Of a stretch of DNA of 44,288 nt, positions 16,930 through 26,326 are shown one piece after another (positions within the stretch are counted from its first letter, which is position 1; every line of letters begins with the position of its first letter). Position numbers and translations under genes: made by a program. A model generated the notes under the pieces. It made no database searches. It was not told the DNA's origin and saw only the letters and a program-made list of their open reading frames with translations. The stretch is from a bacterium (GTDB lineage: Bacteria; Planctomycetota; Planctomycetia; Kolteriales; Kolteriaceae), in assembly GCA_019748235.1 (NCBI GenBank), contig JAIEPU010000016.1, positions 1 to 44,288 of the forward strand. The letters are read 5' to 3'.

Positions 16930-17817
16930 GTGGCATTGTCGCCGGGAGCACGATTCAGAGCCGCCGTTGACGCGGAGAATCCTCTTCAAGTCGTCGGCAC
17001 GATCAATGCTTATTCCGCGCTCCTGGCAAAAGGGGCTGGATTTCGCGCTCTCTATTTGTCTGGGGCAGGGGTGGCCAACGCCTCGTTTGGGCTGCCGGAC
17101 CTTGGGATGACGACTCTCTCTGAAGTTGTCGAGGATAGCCGGCGAATCACGGCGGCGGTCGATTTGCCGCTATTGGTCGATATCGATACCGGGTTCGGCG
17201 GGGCATTTTCCATTGCCAGAACCATTCAAGAGATGGCGCGAGCCGGGGTGGCCGCCGTCCACATCGAAGATCAAGTGCAGGCGAAGCGGTGCGGGCATCG
17301 GCCGGGTAAGGAACTGGTTTCCTCGGCCGAGATGGTCGATCGCATCAAGGCCGCTGTCGATGCAAAGACCGATTCCACGTTCGTGTTGATGGCTCGGACG
17401 GATGCTCATTCCGTCGAGGGGCTCGAGCCGGCGCTTGAACGAGCTTGTCAATATGTGGAAGCCGGCGCGGATATGATCTTTGCCGAGGCGCTGACCGATC
17501 TGTCGGAGTACAAGCGATTCACGAAAGCAGTCGGCGTGCCCGTGCTTGCGAATTTGACTGAGTTCGGCAAGACACCTCTTCTCACACTCGATCAATTGCG
17601 AGAGGTGGGAGTGAAGCTCGCTCTTTATCCGCTTTCGGCATTCCGTGCGATGAGCCAAGCAGCGCTCAACGTCTATCGAACGATTCGAGAGAAGGGGACG
17701 CAGGCCGACGCATTGTCGACCATGCAAACGCGTGAGGAACTTTACAAGGTGCTCGGGTATCACGCGTACGAACAGAAACTGGACGAGCTGTTTCAAACGC
17801 GGGGGACTAATGGCTGA
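16930..17817 (+). CDS. prpB: Methylisocitrate lyase (2-methylisocitrate to succinate and pyruvate)
   Basis: Last step of the methylcitrate cycle, which oxidises propionyl-CoA to pyruvate. The 295-residue protein belongs to the isocitrate lyase/PEP mutase superfamily: [18 protein letters not shown] at the N-terminus, the VDIDTGFGG metal-binding Asp motif, [19 protein letters not shown] with the catalytic KRCGH loop Cys, [14 protein letters not shown], and [14 protein letters not shown]. Length matches PrpB (E. coli 296). The start is a GTG at 16930 with CGAGGAG 6 bases upstream. The gene overlaps prpC by 8 bases, so the two are translationally coupled. A carboxyPEP mutase-type function is the main alternative but the prp neighbours argue against it. 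Confidence 0.95.
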   Translation: MALSPGARFRAAVDAENPLQVVGTINAYSALLAKGAGFRALYLSGAGVANASFGLPDLGMTTLSEVVEDSRRITAAVDLPLLVDIDTGFGGAFSIARTIQEMARAGVAAVHIEDQVQAKRCGHRPGKELVSSAEMVDRIKAAVDAKTDSTFVLMARTDAHSVEGLEPALERACQYVEAGADMIFAEALTDLSEYKRFTKAVGVPVLANLTEFGKTPLLTLDQLREVGVKLALYPLSAFRAMSQAALNVYRTIREKGTQADALSTMQTREELYKVLGYHAYEQKLDELFQTRGTNG

Positions 17818-18931
17818 CGCGAAGAAGACAGGCGGCTTGGCGGGTGTGGTCGCGGGGGAAACTTCGATCTCCACCGTCGGGAAAGAAGGGGTCGGGCTGA
17901 CCTATCGCGGCTTCTCGGTCGATGACTTGTCCGAGCAAGCATCATTCGAAGAAGTTGCGTATCTTTTGCTCGAAGGTCGCTTACCCAGTGCGACCGAACT
18001 CGATCACTATCGCAATAAACTGAAGTCGCTTCGTACGCTTCCCAAGCCGCTGGCGACAATTCTTGAACAGATCCCCGCCTCGACCGCGCCGATGGATGTT
18101 TTGCGCACCGGCTGCTCGGCCCTCGGTTGCCTCGAGCCGGAGGAAAGTTTCAGCAATCAGCGGCACGTTGCGGATCGTTTGCTCGCTCTCTTTCCCGGCA
18201 TGCTTCTCTATTGGTACCACTTCGCTCGCAACAAGCAGCGAATCGAGGCAGACAGTCCAGAACTCACGATCGCTGGGCACTTTCTCCACTTGCTTCACGG
18301 CAAGACTCCGTCGGAGTTGCACGAACGCGCGATGGATGTTTCGCTAATTCTCTACGCGGAGCATGAGTTTAACGCCTCGACATTCGCGGCGCGCATTACC
18401 GCTTCGACGCTCTCGGACTTCTATTCCGCAATCACTTCCGCAATCGGGACGCTTCGCGGACCGCTTCACGGTGGCGCAAACGAGGAAGCGATGGCGCTGA
18501 TCGAGCGATTCCAAACGGCGGATGAAGCCGAGACCGGAATTCGCGATGCGCTCGTTCGCAAGGAAAAGATCATGGGATTCGGCCACCGCGTGTATCGAAT
18601 CTCGGATCCTCGGTCCGACATCATTAAGCGATGGTCAAAGAAGCTTGGCGATGAAGCGGGGGACAAGCGGTTCTATCCGGTCTCCGAGCGGATCGAGAAA
18701 TTGATGTGGGACGAGAAGAAGCTCTTCCCGAATCTCGACTTCTACTCGGCCTCGGCGTACCACTTCCTGGGCGTGCCGACGGAACTCTTCACGCCTCTCT
18801 TTGTCATCAGCCGAGTAACGGGTTGGTCGGCGCATGTCATTGAGCAACGCGCGAACAATAAACTCATTCGGCCCAGCGCTGATTACAACGGGCCCGAGCT
18901 CTCGAAGTTCGTGCCGATTGGAAAACGTTAA
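17810..18931 (+). CDS. prpC: 2-Methylcitrate synthase (citrate synthase family)
   Basis: Condenses propionyl-CoA with oxaloacetate to 2-methylcitrate, the entry step of the cycle; such enzymes usually keep some citrate synthase activity. The 373-residue protein has the short type II-like layout: [40 protein letters not shown] with the first catalytic His, [20 protein letters not shown] with the second, and [15 protein letters not shown] with the catalytic Asp, followed by [17 protein letters not shown]. The ATG at 17810 lies inside the prpB end and has GGGGGA 3 bases ahead; the frame extends upstream to 17732 but into prpB. Substrate preference is inferred from the prpB and prpD neighbours. 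Confidence 0.95.
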   Translation: MADAKKTGGLAGVVAGETSISTVGKEGVGLTYRGFSVDDLSEQASFEEVAYLLLEGRLPSATELDHYRNKLKSLRTLPKPLATILEQIPASTAPMDVLRTGCSALGCLEPEESFSNQRHVADRLLALFPGMLLYWYHFARNKQRIEADSPELTIAGHFLHLLHGKTPSELHERAMDVSLILYAEHEFNASTFAARITASTLSDFYSAITSAIGTLRGPLHGGANEEAMALIERFQTADEAETGIRDALVRKEKIMGFGHRVYRISDPRSDIIKRWSKKLGDEAGDKRFYPVSERIEKLMWDEKKLFPNLDFYSASAYHFLGVPTELFTPLFVISRVTGWSAHVIEQRANNKLIRPSADYNGPELSKFVPIGKR

Positions 18932-18977
18932 CGCGGGAGACTCTTCCCGTGTCTCTCCGTTCTTGAAGGAATCACGT

Positions 18978-19002
18978 GGAGGTTGGTGATGTTCCAACCT
19001 CC
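18978..19002 (+). terminator. Hairpin between prpC and prpD
   Basis: The perfect 9-bp stem GGAGGTTGG / CCAACCTCC (18978-18986 with 18994-19002, 7-base loop) lies in the 93-base gap between prpC and prpD. The following bases are TTCTAGCC, so the T-run is poor. It may be a partial terminator, an RNA processing or stability element, or a structure that hides GGAGG. Confidence 0.45.
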
Positions 19003-19024
19003 TTCTAGCCAGGGAGCATCGTAG

Positions 19025-20467
19025 ATGGCCGGCCACATTCCCACCAATAGACCCGATCCCGATCAGATTCTTGTCGACATCGCCGATTACGTGCTCGGCA
19101 GCACGATCGACAGCGACGAGGCCTATCAAACAGCGCGATACTGTCTGATGGACAGCTTGGGTTGCGGATTGTTGGCACTTCGGTTTCCTGAATGCACAAA
19201 GCTGCTGGGGCCGGTGGTTCCGGGCGCGAGCATGAATGGGGGGGCGCGAGTTCCTGGAACCTCGTACGAGCTCGACCCGGTGCAAGCGGCGTTCAATATC
19301 GGCTGCATGATTCGCTGGCTTGATTACAACGATACTTGGCTCGCCGCGGAGTGGGGGCATCCTTCCGACAATCTCGGCGCGATTCTGTCCGTCGCCGACT
19401 ATGCGAGTCGGCAACGCGTGGCGCAGGGGAAGCGACCGATCACGGTCAAAGACGTGCTGACGCGAACGATTCAAGCGCACGAGATCCAGGGAGTCTTCGC
19501 GATCGAGAACGCATTCAATCGCGTCGGACTCGATCATGTGATCCTCGTGCGTATCGCTTCGACGGCCGTCGCAACCGCACTCTTGGGGGGAACTCGCGAC
19601 GAAGTGATCAATGCGGTATCGAATGCTTGGATCGACGGGGGCGCGCTCCGAACCTATCGTCACTTCCCGAATACCGGTTCTCGCAAGTCGTGGGCCGCCG
19701 GCGATGCAACGAGCCGCGCGGTGCGTCATGCCTTGATGGCGCTACGAGGTGAAATGGGTTACCCGACCGCTTTGTCGGCTCCGACCTGGGGTTTCTACGA
19801 TGTTGTCATGAAGGGGAAGAGCTTCTCCCTGCCACGAAAGTTTGGCAGCTATGTGATGGAGAACGTTCTCTTCAAGATTTCGTATCCTGCCGAGTTCCAT
19901 GCTCAGACTGCCGTCGAAGCTGCGATCATTCTCTCTCCAGACATCGTCGACAAGCTGGATGAAATCGAACGAATCAAGATCGAGACGCAAGAGTCCGCAG
20001 TTCGAATCATTGATAAGAAAGGTCCTCTCCATAACCCCGCCGATCGAGACCACTGCATCCAGTACATGGTGGCTATCGGCTTGATTCATGGCGGACTGAC
20101 GGCGGAGCACTATGAGGACTCCGCTGCGAATGATCCGCGAATCGATCGACTCCGCTTAAAGATGGAAGTCGTCGAAGACAAACAATACACGATCGATTAC
20201 CTCGATCCCGATAAGCGGTCGATCGGCAATGCGATTCAAGTCTTCTTCAAGGACGGCACCTCGACTCGCAAGGTTGCGGTCGAATATCCCGTGGGACATC
20301 GCCGACGACGAGGCGAGGGAATTCCACTGTTGCAGAAGAAGTTCGAAGCGAATCTCGCGACTCGCTATCCACAAAAGAAGGTTCGCCGAATCGCGGACCT
20401 TTGCTCCGACGCGACTCGGCTCTTTGACACGCCGATTCAGAACTTCGTAGATGAGTTGGTTATCTAG
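19025..20467 (+). CDS. prpD: 2-Methylcitrate dehydratase (MmgE/PrpD family)
   Basis: Dehydrates 2-methylcitrate to 2-methyl-cis-aconitate. The 480-residue length equals the PrpD norm (E. coli 483). Family landmarks: [35 protein letters not shown] at the N-terminus, [28 protein letters not shown], the [20 protein letters not shown]is/Asp region, [20 protein letters not shown], the [21 protein letters not shown] segment and [15 protein letters not shown]. It is cytosolic. The ATG at 19025 follows prpC by 93 bases on the same strand. No acnB or prpF gene is adjacent, so the hydratase step for methylisocitrate must rely on an aconitase elsewhere. Confidence 0.95.
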   Translation: MAGHIPTNRPDPDQILVDIADYVLGSTIDSDEAYQTARYCLMDSLGCGLLALRFPECTKLLGPVVPGASMNGGARVPGTSYELDPVQAAFNIGCMIRWLDYNDTWLAAEWGHPSDNLGAILSVADYASRQRVAQGKRPITVKDVLTRTIQAHEIQGVFAIENAFNRVGLDHVILVRIASTAVATALLGGTRDEVINAVSNAWIDGGALRTYRHFPNTGSRKSWAAGDATSRAVRHALMALRGEMGYPTALSAPTWGFYDVVMKGKSFSLPRKFGSYVMENVLFKISYPAEFHAQTAVEAAIILSPDIVDKLDEIERIKIETQESAVRIIDKKGPLHNPADRDHCIQYMVAIGLIHGGLTAEHYEDSAANDPRIDRLRLKMEVVEDKQYTIDYLDPDKRSIGNAIQVFFKDGTSTRKVAVEYPVGHRRRRGEGIPLLQKKFEANLATRYPQKKVRRIADLCSDATRLFDTPIQNFVDELVI

Positions 20468-20571
20468 CGAGCCACTTTGTTCGGCCTGAGGGGAAATCCG
20501 TTCTCGTTTGTCAATTGAGTACCAGTTCGGTACAATTTCAAAGATTCAATGGACACGAGGATGAGTTCATC

Positions 20572-20814
20572 ATGGGATTTGTACGACGAGGCGAAGCGGT
20601 CACCGGAGCACATACTCTGGAAGATCTAAAGCTGGTATATCGTGCTCTTCATAAAGGCCTCCCCCGATTTCCTGAGTTGATGGACGGTGAATTCCTCATG
20701 GAATTGCAAGACTTTCTCCATGAGGAAGCCTCAAAAGAAGGGGTGGATGCCACCGATCATGGCCAATGGGATGAGTGGCTTGCCCGCACTTCCACCAGTG
20801 AGATGCGCATCTGA
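20572..20814 (+). CDS. Small hypothetical protein
   Basis: A predicted 80-residue acidic protein, starting at an ATG preceded by GAGG at 11 bases; the frame remains open upstream to a TTG at 20515 (99 residues), which lacks a ribosome site. It has no signal peptide, membrane helix or Cys. It shows a helical pattern (TLEDLKLVYRALHKGL, ELMDGEFLMELQDFLHEEA) and ends in a Trp-containing GQWDEWLAR. I do not recognise the family. It lies 104 bases after prpD on the same strand but without coupling. The protein-like composition and spacing suggest a real gene; its role is unknown. Confidence 0.5.
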   Translation: MGFVRRGEAVTGAHTLEDLKLVYRALHKGLPRFPELMDGEFLMELQDFLHEEASKEGVDATDHGQWDEWLARTSTSEMRI

Positions 20815-21515
20815 ATTGACCCTGAAATCAAACTTCGCAACTATTGGAACGATCACGGATACACGTCGATCTATTCCAAGTAATACCATCCTCCTCGAAG
20901 ATCACTCGCCTATCGTTCTCATTTCGATCCAGTGAAGTGTCTATCAGATTGCATCAGATGGCGTGTGATTTTTTCGATCCGTGACTTCAACCACACGTTT
21001 CTGTGAGCCATTCTTTGCGGGGGAGATGAGTTCGACTGCGGGTGAATCGCTCGCTGTTTCACACAAATCTGGTCGGCTCAACTTCGCGTCATGGGAGTGT
21101 CACTGGTTAACGATCGACGAAGAAGAGATGAAGCCATTTAAATGAGGATGGAATCAGCTTTTTCGTTGGTAGTTGCTTTCGCCTGGAACTATATTATTGA
21201 GGCCGTAGTCAAACACATCCGAATCGACGCCGCGCGTGTCGAGGAGGTGTGGGCTAGTCACGGCCGATTGCGAACCAGCAATCTTTTGACGATGGATCGT
21301 CTGAAACTTCCACGCGTTTACTCCCCCAATGGTGAACGTGGTGTAGTACCCCACGAGGTCTTGCGGCAAGCAGGATGCGCCGTTGGTACTTTTTTAGCGA
21401 GTTTCATGGAGCGAACCGTTTACTGCCAATAGGGTGACGTTTTAACCCTATGGCAAGGCGACGGGGCCCGCTTTGTCCCTCAGGCTCTCGAGCCGAGAAA
21501 CGAGCTGTTTTACCA
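20815..21515. other. Gap with possible gene remnant, no confident gene
   Basis: A gap of about 700 bases between the small gene and the sugar transferase. It should contain the promoter of the latter, but no convincing -35/-10 pair was found. On the minus strand, 21154-21393 carries an uninterrupted protein-like stretch described separately. The plus strand has a 96-codon open frame at 21142-21432 over the same DNA, with poorer third-position bias. Confidence 0.35.
21154..21393 (-). pseudogene. Possible gene remnant (about 79 codons, no start)
   Basis: Read on the minus strand from just after a TAA near 21396, the DNA gives an open stretch that looks like protein: DLVGYYTTFTIGGVNAWKF, SAVTSPHLLDTRGVDSDVF and DYGLNNIVPGESNYQ. 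Third codon positions favour G/C, as in real genes here, but there is no good start codon with a ribosome site and it stops abruptly. It resembles a fragment of an exported beta-rich protein. I cannot name a family; it may be a decayed gene or chance. Confidence 0.2.
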
Positions 21516-22895
21516 ATGATCAAACGCCGATACTGGTTCACGCCCATTGTTCTCGATGCACTCGGCTACACGCTGGCATTTTTGATTTCATGCCAGATTC
21601 TGCCGATCCTCGAAAGAGCATTCGCGACCGCGTATCAAAGCCCTGGCTTCCTTGAACTCACTCCGATCCTGGGCGTCTGCCTTTTGATTCTGATCCCTGT
21701 GTTATTCCTCTTTGACGTTTATGCGATTCCGAAACATTGGTCTGGCTTGCGAATTCTCCGTGCGATCGCCATGGCGCACGTTCTGGTCGTCGTCTGCTAC
21801 ATCACCCTCACATTGTTCTCGGCGACGTTAATTCCCGCACGAAAAGCATTCGTAGTAAGCGCGGTGATCAGCACCCTGTTCCTTTGGTATGGACGACTTC
21901 TCTATCCGGAACTGTTCGGGCGGGTGGATCGCAAACGCCGAGCCCTCGTCGTAGGAGCACACACGTTCGCGCTTCGCGCTTTGCAGCGATTCGCGCGCGA
22001 TCACGCAGATGAATTCGAAATCATCGGCGTCATTGACGATTTTCGAAGTGGCCAGTATTTCGACAATTTGGGAATCGAGCACTGCGGCGTCTCGAAGAAC
22101 CTTCGGACAGTTTTCAAGACTCGTCCGGTGGATACATTGATCGTTTTGATGGATCAGTCGCAGTACGCCGATCGAATCATTGAACTGCTCGACGACTATC
22201 CTACGATCAAGGAAATCTACGTTCGGGCACAGGTGCCGCTCGTCGTCGCGCAGGACATCGATCTACTTTTCGTTCAAGAGGTACCTTTACTCAAGGTTTA
22301 CTCTTCCGATCAAAATCCGATCAGCCATTGGCTCCGATTCGCACTCGATCGAGCGACGGCTGCCGCTGGTTTCGTCGTGCTGTCGCCGATATTTCTGATC
22401 ATGCCGATCATCATCAAGTTAGATAGCCGGGGGCCGGTGTTTTATCGTCAATTGCGGCTCGGGCAGCGAAATAAGCCGTTCTGGATTTACAAGTTCCGAA
22501 GCATGGTGGTCGATGCCGAGGCGAAGAGCGGAGCCGTGCTCGCTCAAAAGAATGATCCGCGAGTGACACGAGTCGGCCGCATCATGCGAATGCTTCGCAT
22601 TGATGAGGTCCCACAGATTCTCAATGTGCTTCGGGGAGACATGAGCATCATCGGACCGCGTCCCGAGCGGCCGGAATTCCAAAACATCTATCGAGAGACG
22701 ATTCCCTGGTATTCCCTCCGTACCCTGCATAAGCCCGGGATTACCGGACTCGCTCAAGTAACGGGTGATTACCACACTTCGACACAAAGGAAGCTTCTTT
22801 ATGACGTAACCTATCTTGCCAACATGGGCGTGTTTCTCGACATGCGAATCATGGCGGCAACAGTGCTCACAGTTTTGACGAAGCGAGGACACTAG
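21516..22895 (+). CDS. Polyprenyl-phosphate sugar-phosphate transferase (WbaP/exopolysaccharide initiating type)
   Basis: An initiating glycosyltransferase that places a sugar-1-phosphate from a UDP-sugar on undecaprenyl phosphate, the first step of an exopolysaccharide or O-antigen repeat unit. The N-terminal half has four membrane helices (PIVLDALGYTLAFLISCQIL, FLELTPILGVCLLILIPVLF, AMAHVLVVVCYITLTL, AFVVSAVISTLFLWYG) and then a cytoplasmic Rossmann-like domain (KRRALVVGAHTFALRAL, FEIIGVIDDF). The C-terminal catalytic domain (PF02397 type) starts at a fifth hydrophobic segment and carries GPVFYRQLRLGQRNKPFWIY, KFRSM, NDPRVTRVGRIMRMLRIDEVPQ and SIIGPRPERPEF. Total 459 residues from the ATG at 21516; the frame is open to 21450. 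The sugar cannot be read. Confidence 0.93.
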   Translation: MIKRRYWFTPIVLDALGYTLAFLISCQILPILERAFATAYQSPGFLELTPILGVCLLILIPVLFLFDVYAIPKHWSGLRILRAIAMAHVLVVVCYITLTLFSATLIPARKAFVVSAVISTLFLWYGRLLYPELFGRVDRKRRALVVGAHTFALRALQRFARDHADEFEIIGVIDDFRSGQYFDNLGIEHCGVSKNLRTVFKTRPVDTLIVLMDQSQYADRIIELLDDYPTIKEIYVRAQVPLVVAQDIDLLFVQEVPLLKVYSSDQNPISHWLRFALDRATAAAGFVVLSPIFLIMPIIIKLDSRGPVFYRQLRLGQRNKPFWIYKFRSMVVDAEAKSGAVLAQKNDPRVTRVGRIMRMLRIDEVPQILNVLRGDMSIIGPRPERPEFQNIYRETIPWYSLRTLHKPGITGLAQVTGDYHTSTQRKLLYDVTYLANMGVFLDMRIMAATVLTVLTKRGH

Positions 22896-22915
22896 CCGGT
22901 TTGAGATCTTCAAAA

Positions 22916-22962
22916 GGAGAGTTTCCAGGGGCCAAAGGGTGGAGGGCCGGCGGAAACTTTCC
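22916..22962. other. Long stem-loop between sugar transferase and TPR genes
   Basis: An 11-bp stem with one G-U pair, GGAGAGTTTCC (22916-22926) with GGAAACTTTCC (22952-22962), encloses 25 bases that can form an inner GGCC/GGCC helix (22930-22933 with 22945-22948). It starts 21 bases after the sugar transferase stop. No T-run follows on the plus strand; read on the minus strand it is followed by TTTTG, but no minus-strand gene is there. It may be an imperfect terminator or an RNA processing element. Confidence 0.45.
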
Positions 22963-23079
22963 AAGAGAAGGGGTTCGTCTCAATCAATCGGCGTCGAAGG
23001 GGCGCGATTTTCCGTTGTTCGTGCCGATCAGCGATCAACGGTGATTGGCCAAGCCCGACGAAGAAAGTCGTGAACGACG

Positions 23080-25098
23080 ATGCAGCAAAAGAATCTCCTC
23101 ATTGAAGAACGCGACGACGTCGAGGATGAACTCGTCGCGCTAGCTGGAACGGGTGATGCCCGTTGGACGGCGAAACTGATGGATAAGGTCGAGGCCAATC
23201 CGACTTGGCCTGATCTTCGTTTCCAATTGGCAAGGCAGTACATCGTTCAAGGTCGCTTCGATGAGGCGATGCACGAACTTGATTCCGCGTTGGCGATCAA
23301 CCCTCATTTTGTCTCTGCGCTCCGCCTGAAAACTCGCGTCTTAACCGATCGGGGAGAGTTGCGGGCCGCGCTGCAAGTATGCCGACGGCTCAATTCGATC
23401 GATCCCAATGACGCCGAGAACTTCCTAGCGGAGGCAACTCTGCATGCACGGCTCGGGGACTGCTCCGCCGCAATCTCTGCCGCGCGGAACGCGATCTCAC
23501 TCGACAAAAGCTATGTCGAAGCACACGTGCTCATCAGCGAGCAATACCTCAAACTTGATGATCTCCGCTTAGCGCGCCGGCATCTTGAAACAGCCTGTGA
23601 AACGAGAAAACAAAACGATCTCTACTACTTGCTGGCACTCGTCTGTTTGAAGGAGCAGGATCATCCAGCGGCCGAATCCGCTCTCCAGCAAGCGATTGAT
23701 CTCGATCCCTCGAACCTAAACGCGTCTGTCCGTCTGACGATGCTGAAACTCGCGGAGGGAAATTACCCCGAAGCGTATCGGGTTCTGACGGATGCGATCA
23801 TTCATCATCCGCGATTCCCTGATCTGCATTACGGATTGGCCCGTATCTGCCTGCTGATGGGGCGGAACGACGAAGCCTATAAACTGATGACGGTCGCTCT
23901 CGAACTTAATCCGGAGTACGCCGAAGTCAGGCGTGAGCTCGGTTTCCTATGTAACGGAAGTAACATCAACGAAGCGGCGCATCATGCCGAGTGCAGCGTG
24001 GATGTAAATCCATTCAATGAGCAGGCGATCATCAATCTCGGATACATTTATAGCCGGCAAGGTGACCGGGATCGCGCGATCGAGGTTTTGGAAAGCGCGA
24101 TCGATCGTTCGCCTGATTCCTGGCGATTCCTCAAGACTCTCAGCATTTTGAATCTTCAGCAGCGGTCATTCCCGAAGGCGAAACTCGCTTTTGACGCCGC
24201 GACGCAGATCAATCCGGAACTCGGAACAATTGATCGAAGTCTTCGAATTGCCTTCAAGGATGATTCACTCTTCGAAGAGGAGCGGGCGAGTCTCGTCGCT
24301 CGATATTTGACACCGGCTGAGCAACCAACCCTCAATCACCAACTGGGTCGATTGCATGTGGATTTTCACCGGGAAAACCAAGCTGTCCAATACTTCAGGC
24401 AATCGCTTGATGATGGTTGTCTTCCCGAGCTAAACTCCATCGCGCTTTCGATTCTGTACGGCAATCGCACCGATTTCGTGATGGCGATTCGCTGGATCGA
24501 GGATCTGAAGCTGACCGGATTCATCGAGAATATTCGTCGATTACTTCTCGGGCTGTTCCACGCCAACTCCGGCGAACATGAAACGTCGACTCGCTTTTAT
24601 CAGCAAGTCATGAATGACTCCCCCTTGTTGTTTCATTCCTTGAACGGCTTGGGTGTTTGCTTTCGCGAGCGCGAAGAGCTCGAGGATATGCTCGACGATT
24701 ACCTCGATTATTCACGCTACAACGAACAGAACGCGCCGCTTTATCGCCGTATCGGCCTCGCCTATGCCAACAAAGGGATGCTGGTAGAAGCACGCTGGAA
24801 TTTCGATCGCGCGACGATCTTAGATCCTGCGGACGGTCACGCGTTTCATTCACTCGGCCTTTTGGCCATGCTTTCCATCGATCACGAAGAAGCCATCCGC
24901 TGCTTCAAGATCGCAACGCAACGTGAACCCGACTGGGCATTACCTCAGCTCAGCTTGGCACTTTCATACTTGGAACTCGGCGATCAGTTCAACGCGGTAC
25001 TGAGTCTCCAGCGATATATATTCCTCGAGCAGACCGTTTGCTGGCGAGAGATCGCCGAGAAGATCAATGCCGGCCTTCAGGAGACGCTCGGCGCCTGA
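23080..25098 (+). CDS. Tetratricopeptide-repeat protein
   Basis: A 672-residue soluble protein made almost entirely of TPR helical hairpins, about 15 by eye. Clear units include ARQYIVQGRFDEAMHELDSA, ATLHARLGDCSAAISAARNA, ALVCLKEQDHPAAESALQQA, ARICLLMGRNDEAYKLMTVA, LGYIYSRQGDRDRAIEVLES and AYANKGMLVEARWNFDRA. It has no signal peptide or membrane helix, so it acts in the cytoplasm as a protein-interaction scaffold. The ATG at 23080 has no strong ribosome site. It sits between the sugar transferase and the epimerase on the same strand, so a role in organising surface glycan synthesis or export is plausible, but this is position-based inference. TPR proteins of this sort also accompany PEP-CTERM/exosortase systems. 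Confidence 0.88.
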   Translation: MQQKNLLIEERDDVEDELVALAGTGDARWTAKLMDKVEANPTWPDLRFQLARQYIVQGRFDEAMHELDSALAINPHFVSALRLKTRVLTDRGELRAALQVCRRLNSIDPNDAENFLAEATLHARLGDCSAAISAARNAISLDKSYVEAHVLISEQYLKLDDLRLARRHLETACETRKQNDLYYLLALVCLKEQDHPAAESALQQAIDLDPSNLNASVRLTMLKLAEGNYPEAYRVLTDAIIHHPRFPDLHYGLARICLLMGRNDEAYKLMTVALELNPEYAEVRRELGFLCNGSNINEAAHHAECSVDVNPFNEQAIINLGYIYSRQGDRDRAIEVLESAIDRSPDSWRFLKTLSILNLQQRSFPKAKLAFDAATQINPELGTIDRSLRIAFKDDSLFEEERASLVARYLTPAEQPTLNHQLGRLHVDFHRENQAVQYFRQSLDDGCLPELNSIALSILYGNRTDFVMAIRWIEDLKLTGFIENIRRLLLGLFHANSGEHETSTRFYQQVMNDSPLLFHSLNGLGVCFREREELEDMLDDYLDYSRYNEQNAPLYRRIGLAYANKGMLVEARWNFDRATILDPADGHAFHSLGLLAMLSIDHEEAIRCFKIATQREPDWALPQLSLALSYLELGDQFNAVLSLQRYIFLEQTVCWREIAEKINAGLQETLGA

Positions 25099-25344
25099 CA
25101 CATTTCCGTGTGGTGTTTACGAATTCCGGTGTTCGAAGGTAGGGCGCGTTCTCTGGCAACGATCAAGGAGCCAGGGCGGTAGGTCATTTCGCCTATTCCT
25201 GCGATCGACCGACTGCCGGTTGAAACACCCATTCCAGCATTTCGCGAATCGCATCTCTTGCATTTCGAACATACGAATTCACGTTCAGCCCCTTCTACGA
25301 TACGCTCCTCATGGTGCATCACACGGGTCGCAAAGGGGAAAATG

Positions 25345-26268
25345 ATGCTCATTGCAGTCACAGGGGCGACGGGGTTTTTGGGGCATTACATCGTTCGTGA
25401 ATTCCTCTCTCGGGGATGGAATGTTCGCGCATGGACGAGATCCGGTCGTATCCCCACCGGACTCGACCTCGCCGAGGTTGAATGGTTCGAGGGGGATCTT
25501 CGCAGAGCAGATACGAATGCCTCGCTTCTTCACGGGGCCGATGTTCTCGTTCATGCGGCTTTTGAAAAGTCGAAGGGGAAGTGGTTTTCAGAAGAGACGA
25601 CAAGCAACGAGTTTCATGACTACCTCCAAACAAATCTTCTGGGTTCGCTCCGATTAATCGATGATGCTCGACGCGCGGGAGTCGCTCGTTGTGTGTTTGT
25701 TTCTAGTGCGGCGGTGTATGGAAAAATCCTTTTGAATCGCCCGCTTGACGAGACTCACCCTCTTTGGCCGAGTTCACCCTATGGTGCTTGCAAAGCGAGT
25801 ATTGAGGCCTTCGTTTCAGGACTGGCTTCAGGATACGACTGGCCCGTCTGTTCTGTTCGGCCACCCAGTATCTATGGACTCGCGGAATTACCAGAGTCTA
25901 GCAAGTTTTTTGATGTCGTTCAGCGAGCGATGCGGGGGAGTTCCGTTTCTCTTCCGACAGGGGCAAAGCAAGTTCATGCGGCAGATGTGGCAAAGGCAAT
26001 CGCACTGTTGATTGATGCGCCAGTGGAGGCGGTGAAGGGAGAGGCATTTAATTGCTATGACCGCTTCATTTCTGATGATCAGGTTGTTGAAATCGTTCAG
26101 CGGATGACCGGTCAGAGTGCAAACATTCTGCAGCGAGCTCCGTCACCCAAGAACATTATTGACACGAGCAAGATTCGTTCGCTCGGCATGGAGTTCGGCG
26201 GTCAATCGCTTTTGGAGCAGACGGTTCGGGCACTCGTCGAAGCTATCCGAATCGAAAGTGAACGATAA
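25345..26268 (+). CDS. NAD-dependent sugar epimerase/dehydratase (extended SDR)
   Basis: A 307-residue extended short-chain dehydrogenase/reductase. It starts MLIAVTGATGFLGHYIVREFL, the Rossmann GxxGxxG site at residues 7-13. WFEGDLRR and LVHAAFEKSKG follow, then CVFVSSAAVYG with the catalytic Ser, and SPYGACKASIEAFV with the YxxxK pair. VCSVRPPSIYG and VHAADVAKAIALL are typical of the nucleotide-sugar epimerase branch. The ATG at 25345 is 6 bases after AAAGGGG; an adjacent ATG at 25342 and an open frame to 25258 are less likely. The substrate is not evident. By context it may supply an activated sugar for the glycan made by the sugar transferase upstream. It is convergent with the giant surface-protein gene. 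Confidence 0.88.
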   Translation: MLIAVTGATGFLGHYIVREFLSRGWNVRAWTRSGRIPTGLDLAEVEWFEGDLRRADTNASLLHGADVLVHAAFEKSKGKWFSEETTSNEFHDYLQTNLLGSLRLIDDARRAGVARCVFVSSAAVYGKILLNRPLDETHPLWPSSPYGACKASIEAFVSGLASGYDWPVCSVRPPSIYGLAELPESSKFFDVVQRAMRGSSVSLPTGAKQVHAADVAKAIALLIDAPVEAVKGEAFNCYDRFISDDQVVEIVQRMTGQSANILQRAPSPKNIIDTSKIRSLGMEFGGQSLLEQTVRALVEAIRIESER

Positions 26269-26308
26269 CGGAAATCAATGCATCGCAGGAGAGGGGACGG
26301 GGAAAACG

Positions 26309-26326
26309 AGTAGTCTTGGGACTACT
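26309..26326 (-). terminator. Terminator hairpin at the end of the giant surface-protein gene
   Basis: The perfect 7-bp stem AGTAGTC / GACTACT with a 4-base loop overlaps the TAG stop of the minus-strand gene. In that direction it is followed by CG and then TTTTCCCC, a factor-independent terminator. In the other direction it would also serve the convergent epimerase gene, without a T-run. Confidence 0.6.

Noticed and set aside
18635..19729. 364-codon open frame antisense to prpC and prpD
   Set aside because: It spans the ends of two well-recognised genes on the other strand; its Arg/His/Asp-rich composition is typical of an antisense shadow in GC-rich DNA.
21142..21432. 96-codon plus-strand open frame before the sugar transferase
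   Set aside because: No ribosome site, weaker codon bias than the opposite strand and no recognisable protein content.
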